The notes beneath the pieces were generated by a model, which was given only the letters and a program-made list of their open reading frames with translations, was not told where the DNA came from and ran no database searches. Of a stretch of 64,000 bases of DNA, positions 1-9,875 are shown one piece after another; position 1 is the first letter of the stretch; every line of letters begins with the position of its first letter. Location: NCBI GenBank assembly GCA_025352785.1, contig JANXSD010000020.1, forward strand, positions 1-64,000. The letters are read 5' to 3'. This stretch comes from Bacteroidota bacterium. Lineage in GTDB: Bacteria > Bacteroidota > Bacteroidia > AKYH767-A > OLB10. The position numbers were made by a program, and so were the translations under genes.

Positions 1-3000
1 TGAACGGTCATTCCCGAACACGCTGCATTGTGCTCGAAGAAAAAACTTGTATGTGTTGTAAAAGGATTTGGGTAATTTAAAACATGTTCTAACGCTAATT
101 GAGCAGAAGCACTCACAATAAATTCAGTGGTTCTTTCAGTAGAATTATTGTTAATGTCCCATGCTTTAAACTTTATAGTATGAGGTCCTTCACTAAGTTT
201 TGATAACTTATAAATCACTTGACCTTTCTGATAGCTATCCAAATTCGATTCGTAAAAATCATTCAATACATATAATTTTTGCGGCTCATTGTCAAGTTGT
301 GCTGTAATATCATGACCAATGCCATTACCAACGGTATTAATTCCACTGGAGTCAAATAAAATAGCATAAATACTAGGAGTGGAATTTGTTAATCCGCCAA
401 AAACAAATTTTTCATCGTTCATATAAAGTCGAACGTCAGGACCAACAGCATCATTCAAACTACTATCAGCAGCACCTCCAATAGTGAAACTTTCATCATA
501 TCCATTGGCATCATCTACATCAGTATTTGCATAGAAACTTAATCGCCCACTACCATACTTGTAGGAAATATCGCGAGGAACAATAAAATTATTCGTAAAG
601 ATTCCATTTTTAACACTTGCCTTGCCGCGATACAAAACATTTTTTCTTAGCGGAAAACTATCCAATACACTTTGATCTTTTCCTGTATTGTCATTTACCA
701 ATGTTTTCACTTCTGTCGATTTATCGAAGATGGTGGTATATACAACGCCATTAAATCCGGTAAGCGTGTTTCCTGTGCCATCGGTTACTTTACCTTTAAT
801 GGTAATTTTACTTAATGCCGAAAGTGTATCCGCAGTAATGGACGTACCAGTTTTTTCAATGGCTACTGTTTGTACGTTATATTTAGGATATGCTAAACGT
901 AGTGCAGGGTCTCCCAATAAGGTTACTATTCTATTATAGGGCTGATCTCTTTTTGATAAACGTTGTATATCACCAATGCGAGGCATTTCACCATTGAGTG
1001 GAGTAAACATATAATCAACCATTCTTAAATTGATGGCTTTATTTTCGTTGGCAAATGCTAACCTCACGGTCGTAAGTAATGCACATCCCCCACCGTGGCT
1101 ATTAAGCAATATTAATTCGCCTGCTGATGTTCTTAATGGATCATCAAAACGACTAAATTCACATGTAGCGGTAATAAATAAGGGTAGCTTATTGGTGTTT
1201 TGCCAAGCATTTATCATGGGGATATCAAGTATTGCTTCAGCAGCCCAACCTATCTCTCCACCATGACCCGTATAGTTCATCAGCAATGCACCTTTATCAA
1301 CACGTTTGTTGATGGCATCGTTAACTTCTGGGTATCGAGAGCCACCAGGAGTACTAACTTGTTGGTAGGAATCAAGTACAATTTGATCGATGTTGTAAAC
1401 GGGATGCGCAGCTTTCACAGTATTTAAAATGTCTTCGCTTTGATCAAAATGTAAATTGTAATCTTGATCATCAGCGATGAAACATAACACATTGCGCCAG
1501 TCACCCAAACGTCCTGTACTTGTTCCAGCACAACAAGTAGGTCCTGTCGAAGTTCCCGGAGTAGAGTAAGAGATGATTTTATCAACTACGGCAGTTGCTT
1601 CATCAGAATTTTTAACGGGTAATCTGCCAACTCCTAAGTCGATGAGTTCCGCATTTTGTAAGGTCCCTTCATTGTCATCCATCATACCAAAAAAATCATC
1701 AGAAGTATACGAAGCAATTACTGCAAGTGAATTCTCAGATTGAAAGGTAGGAATGAAATTAGTATTTCCATTAATTCTGTTTTTCAAATCATACGAACCA
1801 TCTCCCATCAATAATAGATATCGAGGTAAAGAAGACGGTAGTGCACGATCATAAAACATTTTCGCAAAATCACGAATGGAAGCAATGTCACGAGCACCAC
1901 TCGAAAATTCATTAAACACTTGTGGCAATGCAGCAACCTCAACTGTAAGATGATCATGAGTACGATGGAAGTCAGCTAATCTATTTGCCTGATCCATAAA
2001 TTCACTTGCCGATACAATGATCATATCCGTTGGCGTAAACCCTAATGCGTGTAGATTTTGATTATCGATTTTGCCGAATTTATTTGCAATCTTAAAATTA
2101 TTTTCGTCAAATAAAATGTATTCCGATGAAGCTCCTGCACCAAGGTTTTGAATAAATTCCAAACCATTTCCATTCAATAAAAAATCTTGTTGCAATACGG
2201 TTGTTGGTGAATTAACATTCCAAAGTGTTAACCCGTTTTTCGCATTGTTAATTACATAACGACTTACACTCGATGTGTTCAACGTGTCGAGATCTCTAAA
2301 CATTAATAGTCCTCCTGAAACGGATAGGCTACGATTAACATTGATCGAAAGATAGTCCAACCATCCAGATGAATTTGAATTGTATGGTTGAAAAACATAA
2401 TTCAAATTTATACTTGGCGAACTAGCATAAAATGTCTTGAACTGAATATTGGAATTCCCAAACGCATCTGTATAGTTGGTGGATACATTTGGAATGTTTT
2501 GCGTTAAAATTGATGTGTTATTATAATTGATAAGAAACTTACTGTAAACGGTGCCAAAATCAAAAGTTGTTCGTGCGATAACACTGGATTTTAAGGAAGC
2601 ATTCCCAGGAATTAAATCTGGAAATTGAAATGAAAAATTCTGACTTAACGAAACATCAAAAACTTCACCATACCAGTTTCTTCCTGATTTGATAAAGTTA
2701 CTTTTATCTTCTTCATGAAATGCCCTATCTGTAAAGCTAGTTACTGTTCGATTGGCAGGACCAGAAAGTGATGATGCAGATCCGACTCTTTTCGCTGAAC
2801 CATTTCCACCATCAAATGTGATGAAGTAATAAGTGGTATCAGTAAAAAGATTTTTTATGTGATTATACCTTTTTTCTGTAGGAGAATAAGTCCACCTATC
2901 CGGACCTTGACCATAGAAAAGGAAATAATCGCCTTCGTTAAAATTCCCGTTATTGTCAGCATCAATAATTTTGATTGCATTTTCTTGCAGGTCATCAGCA

Positions 3001-3644
3001 CGTGGAATGCTATTTAAGGTTGGAACCATTCCACCACCATTACCAAATAATCTAAGTGTTGAGCCATTAATATCATTCGATGAAATTCCTAATTCGCGCA
3101 AAAAATCATACGATACTTTATAAATTCCATCTTCAGTTAATCCGATTTTATACCAAGTCCCACTAGCTAAAACTGAATTTGATGCGTAAACACGTATAGT
3201 AGATCGCTGTGCAGAATTGTCGCTTGCTGATTTGGAGAGGTTTAAACGGAAACTGATTAATTTCTCCACTTTATTTGTGCTGGGGTTAATACGAAATGGA
3301 AGGATTGATACTAATGTGGAGCCAGATTTCCTTTCTATTACCTTTTCGGATGTGATGATAGGAGAAGCCTCAAAGGAAATTAGTTTGGATTTCAACTCCT
3401 CAACTGTTAATTCTTGGTATTGAGGTTCCAAAATATTCGCATTCATACCCACTTGACCATTTATTTGTTTTACATACCAGGGAAGAAATCCTGTATCATT
3501 TTTGTACTGTGCTCCGTTAAAAGAAAGGTGAATTCCTTCCGCCGAAGAGTTTGAAATTGGATCCCAATTAAGAATTATTCGATCGCTTTGGGCTTGAATG
3601 GAGCTTGCCCCAAAAAATATTGATAAATAAAAGAGTAACTTCAT
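1..3644 (-). CDS. porU: Type IX secretion system sortase PorU (C25 gingipain-like peptidase), truncated at the left window edge
   Basis: Open minus-strand frame from ATG at 3644 to the window edge, absent from the ORF track because it has no stop in the window. Translation starts MKLLFYLSIFFGASSIQAQSDRIILNWDP (signal peptide). It contains C25-like catalytic segments NYTGHGGEIGW and FITATCEFSRFDDP. gldJ lies nearby. Confidence 0.9.
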   Translation of the reverse strand, partial: MKLLFYLSIFFGASSIQAQSDRIILNWDPISNSSAEGIHLSFNGAQYKNDTGFLPWYVKQINGQVGMNANILEPQYQELTVEELKSKLISFEASPIITSEKVIERKSGSTLVSILPFRINPSTNKVEKLISFRLNLSKSASDNSAQRSTIRVYASNSVLASGTWYKIGLTEDGIYKVSYDFLRELGISSNDINGSTLRLFGNGGGMVPTLNSIPRADDLQENAIKIIDADNNGNFNEGDYFLFYGQGPDRWTYSPTEKRYNHIKNLFTDTTYYFITFDGGNGSAKRVGSASSLSGPANRTVTSFTDRAFHEEDKSNFIKSGRNWYGEVFDVSLSQNFSFQFPDLIPGNASLKSSVIARTTFDFGTVYSKFLINYNNTSILTQNIPNVSTNYTDAFGNSNIQFKTFYASSPSINLNYVFQPYNSNSSGWLDYLSINVNRSLSVSGGLLMFRDLDTLNTSSVSRYVINNAKNGLTLWNVNSPTTVLQQDFLLNGNGLEFIQNLGAGASSEYILFDENNFKIANKFGKIDNQNLHALGFTPTDMIIVSASEFMDQANRLADFHRTHDHLTVEVAALPQVFNEFSSGARDIASIRDFAKMFYDRALPSSLPRYLLLMGDGSYDLKNRINGNTNFIPTFQSENSLAVIASYTSDDFFGMMDDNEGTLQNAELIDLGVGRLPVKNSDEATAVVDKIISYSTPGTSTGPTCCAGTSTGRLGDWRNVLCFIADDQDYNLHFDQSEDILNTVKAAHPVYNIDQIVLDSYQQVSTPGGSRYPEVNDAINKRVDKGALLMNYTGHGGEIGWAAEAILDIPMINAWQNTNKLPLFITATCEFSRFDDPLRTSAGELILLNSHGGGCALLTTVRLAFANENKAINLRMVDYMFTPLNGEMPRIGDIQRLSKRDQPYNRIVTLLGDPALRLAYPKYNVQTVAIEKTGTSITADTLSALSKITIKGKVTDGTGNTLTGFNGVVYTTIFDKSTEVKTLVNDNTGKDQSVLDSFPLRKNVLYRGKASVKNGIFTNNFIVPRDISYKYGSGRLSFYANTDVDDANGYDESFTIGGAADSSLNDAVGPDVRLYMNDEKFVFGGLTNSTPSIYAILFDSSGINTVGNGIGHDITAQLDNEPQKLYVLNDFYESNLDSYQKGQVIYKLSKLSEGPHTIKFKAWDINNNSTERTTEFIVSASAQLALEHVLNYPNPFTTHTSFFFEHNAACSGMTV

Positions 3645-3867
3645 TCTTGATGAAAACTGAGGTGTTTGTGAGGTAAAATTTAAAGATGAAATCATTCCTT
3701 CGTAAGATTTATGCTTTTTTATGCTATTTTAAGAAACAAAAAAATTAAATTTGTGCTCATAAGTTTAATGGATTTTACATCTTTGATGTTTCAACCAAAC
3801 AGCGAATGAACGTTTTTGGTTTGTAAATATTGCAAGATTTGTCTCAATTAGGATCAAATAAGTGTAA

Positions 3868-3875
3868 CAAATTTA
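3868..3875 (-). promoter_or_regulatory. Possible Bacteroidota -7 box (TAAATTTG on minus strand) upstream of porU
   Basis: caaattta on + strand matches the TAnnTTTG consensus in reverse complement; distant (about 220 nt) from the start codon. Confidence 0.25.
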
Positions 3876-3914
3876 TGACTCTCCGTATAACTCGATTATA
3901 TAAAAGTATCCGTT

Positions 3915-4925
3915 ATGCTTAAGCGACTGCTCCTGTGTGTATTTATTGGTTTTAGTTTGGTGTCGGAGGCTCAGGATCCTCAATTCACACAATTCTATGC
4001 AAATCCTTTATATTTGAATCCGGCCTTTGCTGGATCTGCAAGATGCCCTCGTGTGGGTCTCAACTACCGTAATCAGTGGCCAGCCCTTAAGGAGACTTAC
4101 ATAACTACAAGCGCATCGTATGATCAGCATTTTGATGGCATTAATGGAGGATTAGGCTTATTAATTTTGAATGATAAAGCCGGTGAAGGCACAATTGCCA
4201 CAACAAATATAAGCGCGATGTATGCTTATCAGCTTAATATCAACCGTAAATTTTCAATGCGCTTTGGATTACAAGGAACGTATGTTCAGAAAAAATTGGA
4301 TTTCGATAAACTAACTTTTGGTGATATGATTGATCCCCGTTATGGCTTTGTTTATGAAACACAAGAAACCAGACCAAAAGAATCAAGACATTATACCGAT
4401 TTCTCCGCCGGAGTATTGGCTTATACAAGTAAAGTATATGGTGGTCTTGCTGTGAATCACATGACTCAGCCAGATGAAGCGTTTATCGTAAAAGGAACTA
4501 GTAAGCTACCTATGAAAATCACCGCTCATATTGGTGCATTAATACCAATTGGAGAAAGTTCAGGTGGAGGTTATCGTGGTCGTATAGATAAGGACGATGG
4601 AACTTTTATCTCCCCCAATTTATTATATCAACAGCAAGCTTCTTTTAATCAAATTAACTTCGGTATGTACGTGCTTCATTCGCCAATTGTGGGTGGATTG
4701 TGGTACCGTGGTAACTTTGGTAAAGGTAATTTCATTTCCAGCGACTCATTTATTGCCTTAATTGGAATCCAAAAAGGGATCTTCAAATTTGGTTATAGTT
4801 ATGACGTAACAGTATCAAAATTAAGTAATTCAACTGGCGGCTCTCATGAGTTAAGTCTAGGCCTCCAATTTGAATGTCATCCGAAAAAGAAAAGATTCCG
4901 TGCAATATCTTGCCCTAGTTTTTAG
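3915..4925 (+). CDS. PorP/SprF family type IX secretion membrane protein
   Basis: Signal peptide followed by QDPQFTQFYANPLYLNPAFAGSARCPRVGLNYRNQWPAL, the PorP/SprF N-terminal signature; outer-membrane beta-barrel pattern. Confidence 0.93.
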   Translation: MLKRLLLCVFIGFSLVSEAQDPQFTQFYANPLYLNPAFAGSARCPRVGLNYRNQWPALKETYITTSASYDQHFDGINGGLGLLILNDKAGEGTIATTNISAMYAYQLNINRKFSMRFGLQGTYVQKKLDFDKLTFGDMIDPRYGFVYETQETRPKESRHYTDFSAGVLAYTSKVYGGLAVNHMTQPDEAFIVKGTSKLPMKITAHIGALIPIGESSGGGYRGRIDKDDGTFISPNLLYQQQASFNQINFGMYVLHSPIVGGLWYRGNFGKGNFISSDSFIALIGIQKGIFKFGYSYDVTVSKLSNSTGGSHELSLGLQFECHPKKKRFRAISCPSF

Positions 4926-4966
4926 TTATTTGTGCATATTTGTCCTCCCTAAAAAAGCTTACACAC

Positions 4967-6400
4967 ATGAAAGTTAAAAATCATTTGCTTCCCGTTCTTA
5001 GTTTAGGAATGATGATTTTTACCGCTTGTTCACCGAAGGATAAGTCCTCGTCAACAGGTTGGGATTATAATAATGAGAAAAACGGTGGCTTCGAAGTTGT
5101 CGATTACAGAGAGCAGGAAACTGGTCCTGGATTGGTGCTTATTGAAGGTGGTACATTTACAATGGGCCGCACCGAAGAAGAGGTCGTTCACGATTGGGAT
5201 AACATGCCTCGCCGTGCTACTGTTTCTTCTTATTACCTCGACGAAACAGAAGTCGCTAATGTTCATTGGCTGGAATACCTGTATTGGTTAAATCGTGTTT
5301 TTGGAACGGATTATCCTGAGGTATATCGTAAAGCACTTCCAGATACTTTAGTTTGGCGTGATCGTTTAGCCTTTAACGAACCTTATATTGAGCATTATTT
5401 ACGTCACCCAGCATTTAAGGATTACCCAGTAGTAGGAATAAACTGGTTACAAGCAAGTGATTTTTGTGCTTGGCGTACTGATCGCGTTAACGAACAAATT
5501 CTTATCCGTGAAGGTATTCTTCGCGTGAATCCTGCTCAGGTGAACGAGGATAACTTTAATACAGATGCTTATCTTGCCGGACAATACGAAGGTTTAGTAA
5601 GAAGTCCATTAAAGGATCTTAATCCCAACAATGATACTCGTAAGGTGCGTATGGAAGATGGTATTTTATTGCCTCGCTATCGCCTCCCAACTGAAGCAGA
5701 ATGGGAATTCGCAGCAATGGGTTTAGTTGGAAATACTGTTTATGAAAACGTTAATGAGCGTAAATTATACCCGTGGAACGGACATAGCGTTCGTAATCCA
5801 GAAGATAAGTGGCAAGGTGAAATGCTTGCAAACTTTAAACGTGGTCGAGGTGATCAGATGGGAGTTGCAGGACGATTGAATGATAATGCTGATATCACTG
5901 CTCCCGTTTACTCTTATGTTCCAAACGATTATGGATTGTATAATATGGCGGGTAACGTAGCGGAATGGGTGATGGATGTTTATCGTCCTTTATCTCATGA
6001 AGATGCTTCTGATTTTCGATCATTCCGTGGTAACGTTTATAAAACTCAAGTTACCGATGATGAAGGTGCAATCGCTGAAAAAGATAGCTTAGGTCGTGTT
6101 CAATTACGTGAAGTTACAGAAGCTGAAGCATCAACACGTCGTAATTACCAAAAAGCAGATAACATCAACTATCAAGATGGCGATGAGCCTGATTATACAC
6201 TTTACAATTCCGGAACATCTACTTTAATTGATGATAAAGCTCGCGTAGTGAAAGGTGGTTCTTGGAAAGATCGCGCTTACTATATGACACCAGGTTCTCG
6301 TCGTTTCCTTGATGAAAATCAAAGTACCGATTGGTTGGGATTCCGTTGTGCAATGGCACGAGTAGGAAGTCCCGTTGGTCTCGGTGGAAAGAAAAGATAA
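4967..6400 (+). CDS. gldJ: Gliding motility/T9SS lipoprotein GldJ (SUMF1/FGE-sulfatase-like fold)
   Basis: Lipoprotein signal MKVKNHLLPVLSLGMMIFTACSPK at internal ATG 4967. FGE-like motifs GGTFTMGRTEEE, YRLPTEAEWEFAA, NMAGNVAEWV, VVKGGSW and GFRCAM. Confidence 0.92.
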   Translation: MKVKNHLLPVLSLGMMIFTACSPKDKSSSTGWDYNNEKNGGFEVVDYREQETGPGLVLIEGGTFTMGRTEEEVVHDWDNMPRRATVSSYYLDETEVANVHWLEYLYWLNRVFGTDYPEVYRKALPDTLVWRDRLAFNEPYIEHYLRHPAFKDYPVVGINWLQASDFCAWRTDRVNEQILIREGILRVNPAQVNEDNFNTDAYLAGQYEGLVRSPLKDLNPNNDTRKVRMEDGILLPRYRLPTEAEWEFAAMGLVGNTVYENVNERKLYPWNGHSVRNPEDKWQGEMLANFKRGRGDQMGVAGRLNDNADITAPVYSYVPNDYGLYNMAGNVAEWVMDVYRPLSHEDASDFRSFRGNVYKTQVTDDEGAIAEKDSLGRVQLREVTEAEASTRRNYQKADNINYQDGDEPDYTLYNSGTSTLIDDKARVVKGGSWKDRAYYMTPGSRRFLDENQSTDWLGFRCAMARVGSPVGLGGKKR

Positions 6401-6420
6401 TTTCTATCTTAAAGATAAAA

Positions 6421-6447
6421 AACAGCCACCCCATAAAGGTGGCTGTT
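6421..6447 (+). terminator. Rho-independent terminator after gldJ
   Basis: AACAGCCACC-CCATAAA-GGTGGCTGTT perfect 10-bp stem followed by a T-rich tract. Confidence 0.85.
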
Positions 6448-6521
6448 TTGTTTATAAACCATTTTTATTGCCAGAATTAAGGCAAATTTTTATAGTAATT
6501 TTGCATTTATTGTTATCGGAA

Positions 6522-6731
6522 ATGATTCTCTATACATTAAAGATTCAAGGCAAAGCTAAGATCCCTGATTACGTTCAATTAAGGGATGAACAATTTACCT
6601 TACTTGCATATTTTCGGCTTGATCGCCCTGAAAAAGCATTGTCGAAAGCTGGATTGACGCTACATGAAAGTAAGATCCTTGAATTTATTGCAGGAATTCC
6701 ATTTGGTAAAGTGCAGAAATTGGAAATTTGA
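6522..6731 (+). CDS. Small conserved hypothetical protein (about 69 aa) upstream of the ftsE-like gene
   Basis: MILYTLKIQGKAKIPDYVQLRDEQFTLLAYFRLDRPEKALSKAGL...PFGKVQKLEI; internal ATG at 6522 preferred because the upstream part of the ORF overlaps the gldJ terminator. Confidence 0.6.
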   Translation: MILYTLKIQGKAKIPDYVQLRDEQFTLLAYFRLDRPEKALSKAGLTLHESKILEFIAGIPFGKVQKLEI

Positions 6732-6795
6732 ATAAAAGACATCATAGAATTGACGATTCAAAATGAATAGTGCAGTAGCCCAAAAAAGTTAAATC

Positions 6796-7491
6796 ATGAG
6801 TGATAAAATAATAAATCTCGAACATGTTAGTATTTTCCACCATAAAAATATGGTGCTAAACGATGTAAACCTGCAAGTTATGCGAGGAGAATTTATATAT
6901 CTCATAGGTAAAACAGGAAGTGGCAAAAGTAGTATCATGCGCTTATTGTATGGTGATCTTCCCTTGAAACAAGGCGATGCAAATGTTGCGGGCTTCAATT
7001 TGAAAACCATGAAAAAAGGAGAAATTCCTAAACTCCGAAGAAAGCTAGGAATTGTTTTTCAGGATTTTCAATTGTTAACAGATAGATCCGCAAAGGATAA
7101 TTTATTGTTCTATTTGAAAGCGACTGGTTGGGGCGAGAAAAGTAAGATGGAAGAACGTGTAAGTGAGGTGCTAACAAAGGTAGGCTTAGGCACTAAAGGA
7201 TTTAAAATGCCACATGAACTTTCGGGTGGTGAACAACAACGATTAGTAATCGCTCGCGCACTGCTCAATGATCCAGATCTTATTCTGGCCGATGAACCAA
7301 CTGGGAACCTCGATCCAGAAACTAGTAATGAAATTATGAAATTACTTTTTGATGTAAGTAAAAATGAATGCGCAGTTGTAATGGTTACACACAACTATTC
7401 AATTATCGATCGCTTCCCATCAAGAATTGTAAAAGTTGAAAATGGAAAAGTTGCGGATGCTTTAAATACATCTACAATCATTGAAATTTAA
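6796..7491 (+). CDS. ftsE: Cell-division ABC transporter ATP-binding protein FtsE-like
   Basis: Walker [17 protein letters not shown], signature [16 protein letters not shown], Walker [15 protein letters not shown]; short (231 aa) FtsE-type ABC ATPase. Confidence 0.85.
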   Translation: MSDKIINLEHVSIFHHKNMVLNDVNLQVMRGEFIYLIGKTGSGKSSIMRLLYGDLPLKQGDANVAGFNLKTMKKGEIPKLRRKLGIVFQDFQLLTDRSAKDNLLFYLKATGWGEKSKMEERVSEVLTKVGLGTKGFKMPHELSGGEQQRLVIARALLNDPDLILADEPTGNLDPETSNEIMKLLFDVSKNECAVVMVTHNYSIIDRFPSRIVKVENGKVADALNTSTIIEI

Positions 7492-8624
7492 ATTGAAATT
7501 AAATGCCTCGCTAAATTCTTGGCGTTTTTAATATTTGAAAATTCATCTTCTAAAAGATTTTTTCTTTTTGTTTTATCGTCTATGGAAAGTGGGATTTTAA
7601 AAAGCCGAATTATGTTTTCTTTAAATGTTAGTGTATCATTCGCTATCACACATAAACTTTCTAATCCCGTTCCTTCTAACATCATTGAATTAACAATAAC
7701 ATGACGACCAATAAATAATGCTGCGAGTAATTTTAATTTTATACCCGTTGCTTGAAATGCTGGAAGTGCATTTATTTGCGCCTCACTAATTAATTCTTCC
7801 ATTTTTTCGGTGGAAGGATTTTCTATTAGTTGTATATTTTTACTTGCTTTTATTGCAGTTTTAAGTTCTGTGTTTGGATTATTGCCCGCAATAATAAAAT
7901 TAATTTTAAGATCGTTAAAAATTTCACGAACCAGGTACATCGCTGCCTTATGGTTTTCTGCAACAGAAAGATTTGCATGATACAAAACATACTCACCTAA
8001 TTTATCTTTATTATTTACATTATCATAAGGATGAAAAGCAGGAAGATAAAACACTTTCTTGCCGAATTTTTTGTGAAAATAATTTGTTTCTGTTTTAGAT
8101 ATTGCAGCAATTCCTTTCGTCAAGTTTAAAATTGGTTCATAGCTTTCAAGTTTCGTTGCTTCACTGTTAAAATAATATCGTTTAAATAAATTACTTTCTG
8201 CTAACCCTAAATGACGATAATATTCATGTTCTATATTATGTGTACGAACAATAATTTTTCTCCCTTTCAGTCGCTTATCATGAAGTGGAAATGTTGTATG
8301 CAAACCTTCAAATAATATTGCATCTTTATTTTCTAATAATGCATCTAGTAAATGTTTGTTGTTTCTGGAACTTACGATATAGGGTAATTTAAGAAATAAT
8401 TTTGATTTTGAAATGTCGCGGGGGTAGTACGTAACACGTTCACAATATTCAGCTAACAATGGAGCTTTTTTTCTTCCATACATAAAACAATGCAAATGGA
8501 TTTTCCATCCTAGCTCATGTAACGATTTCAATTTATAAAACACATCAATCACACCGCCATAATTTGCAGGATAAGGAACATCGAAACTTACGATATGTAT
8601 CTTTTTATTAGGCAAGATGATCAA
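7488..8624 (-). CDS. Glycosyltransferase family protein (GT4-like)
   Basis: N-terminal IHIVSFDVPYPANYGGVIDVFYKLKSLHELGW and C-terminal GIKLKLLAALFIGRHVIVN, typical of a GT-B fold. Confidence 0.75.
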   Translation of the reverse strand: MIILPNKKIHIVSFDVPYPANYGGVIDVFYKLKSLHELGWKIHLHCFMYGRKKAPLLAEYCERVTYYPRDISKSKLFLKLPYIVSSRNNKHLLDALLENKDAILFEGLHTTFPLHDKRLKGRKIIVRTHNIEHEYYRHLGLAESNLFKRYYFNSEATKLESYEPILNLTKGIAAISKTETNYFHKKFGKKVFYLPAFHPYDNVNNKDKLGEYVLYHANLSVAENHKAAMYLVREIFNDLKINFIIAGNNPNTELKTAIKASKNIQLIENPSTEKMEELISEAQINALPAFQATGIKLKLLAALFIGRHVIVNSMMLEGTGLESLCVIANDTLTFKENIIRLFKIPLSIDDKTKRKNLLEDEFSNIKNAKNLARHLISI

Positions 8625-9735
8625 TGATTTTTAGAAAATGTATTTTCTCTTTTTCCCAAATTAATTCTTCTGCTGCAATCTTTAAATTTATTTCCCATTC
8701 TTTTCTTTTGACAGTATCATTTAGCATCAAAAACATAAGTTTACTTAATGATTCGGGATCATGGTTAGGGCTAATCATTCCGATGGAGTAATTTTCAATT
8801 ATCTTTTTTACTTCGGGTAAATCACTTGCAAGAATTGGAATGTTAGCTTGTATGTAATCAAATAATTTATTAGGTAAACTGAATCGATAATTGATATTCA
8901 TATCCTTATCTAATGAAAGACCAAGATCCGCCGCTTTTGTGTATTTTATCAAATCTTTCGATTGTTGACGAGGAATAAATTTTACTTTATCACCCAATCC
9001 TTCTTTCACGACATTTAACTTAAGTTCCGAAATTACATCACCATTTCCAACAATAAGCAATAACGTATCTTTTAGGTATTTCATTGCCTCAACAGCTTCT
9101 TCCGCCCCTCGTTGGATATTAATTCCCGCACCTTGAAGTATGATGATATGTCGATCTAATGGAAGATCTAAAAACTTTCGAAGTTGTGTTTTATCTGATG
9201 AAGTATCATAAGTTTTTATCGGAACATTTCTAACAACTGAAAAATGGGTTCCATATTCTTCTTTGTATAAACGAGCGATGCTATCATTTACGGTATAGGC
9301 ATTCTTCAATTTGGGAATTATCCATCGTTCAATTCTTTTCCAAATTCCCTTTACAAATGGCCGTCCGGCTAATTCTGGAACGCCAGTAAAATATTCATGG
9401 CTATCATAAATGAGTGGAATGTTTTTCATTTTGGAAACGAGATAGTTAGGTAATAAGGTATCCAAATCATTACTAAATAAAATGTCGACCGGCTTGGATA
9501 ATAAAATCCTAAATAAACGAAAATTATAACTTGCATAGAACAAAAAACCTGTCTCAAAACGCAATTTTAATCTTAAAGAACGAAATCTTCTTGCGGGCAT
9601 TTCTTCGCCATTTTTCAACTTTCTACCTATTACAAGTACATCATAGCCCAAATCTTTTAAGGTGCAAGCGCTACGATTTACCCTTTGATCCGTTACAAGA
9701 TCGCTGGTAACGGAAATGAGAATTTTTTTGGACAT
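8608..9735 (-). CDS. Glycosyltransferase family 4 protein
   Basis: DILFSNDLDTLLPNYL, IPLIYDSHEYFTGVPEL, FSLPNKLFDYIQANIPILASDLPEVKKII, typical of GT4-type enzymes; overlaps the next minus-strand gene by 17 nt. Confidence 0.85.
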   Translation of the reverse strand: MSKKILISVTSDLVTDQRVNRSACTLKDLGYDVLVIGRKLKNGEEMPARRFRSLRLKLRFETGFLFYASYNFRLFRILLSKPVDILFSNDLDTLLPNYLVSKMKNIPLIYDSHEYFTGVPELAGRPFVKGIWKRIERWIIPKLKNAYTVNDSIARLYKEEYGTHFSVVRNVPIKTYDTSSDKTQLRKFLDLPLDRHIIILQGAGINIQRGAEEAVEAMKYLKDTLLLIVGNGDVISELKLNVVKEGLGDKVKFIPRQQSKDLIKYTKAADLGLSLDKDMNINYRFSLPNKLFDYIQANIPILASDLPEVKKIIENYSIGMISPNHDPESLSKLMFLMLNDTVKRKEWEINLKIAAEELIWEKEKIHFLKIIDHLA

Positions 9736-9838
9736 TATGGCGAAAATACATCGGTTAATTCTATTTTAAGGTAAGGTTATCGAAATCTCTTGCGTTTCAT
9801 GCCTTGAATTTGCCATTGTTTCGTATCATTCATTGGCC

Positions 9839-9846
9839 TATATTTG
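9839..9846 (+). promoter_or_regulatory. Bacteroidota-type -7 box (TATATTTG) upstream of secDF
   Basis: TATATTTG matches TAnnTTTG; a TTG about 20 nt upstream (9816-9818); about 30 nt before the ATG. Confidence 0.55.
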
Positions 9847-9875
9847 CCCCCTCTGTAAAATAACCCTAAAAATCA

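Noticed and set aside
688-3423. Plus-strand ORFs 688-939, 1030-1266, 1200-1427 and 3217-3423
   Set aside because: All lie antisense to the long, well-supported porU frame; low-complexity translations with no recognisable domain.
6375-6521. N-terminal part of ORF 6375-6731
   Set aside because: Overlaps the gldJ 3' end and its terminator; the internal ATG at 6522 gives a more credible small protein.
7110-7394. Minus-strand 94-aa ORF antisense to the ftsE-like gene
   Set aside because: Antisense to a confidently identified ABC ATPase; no domain.
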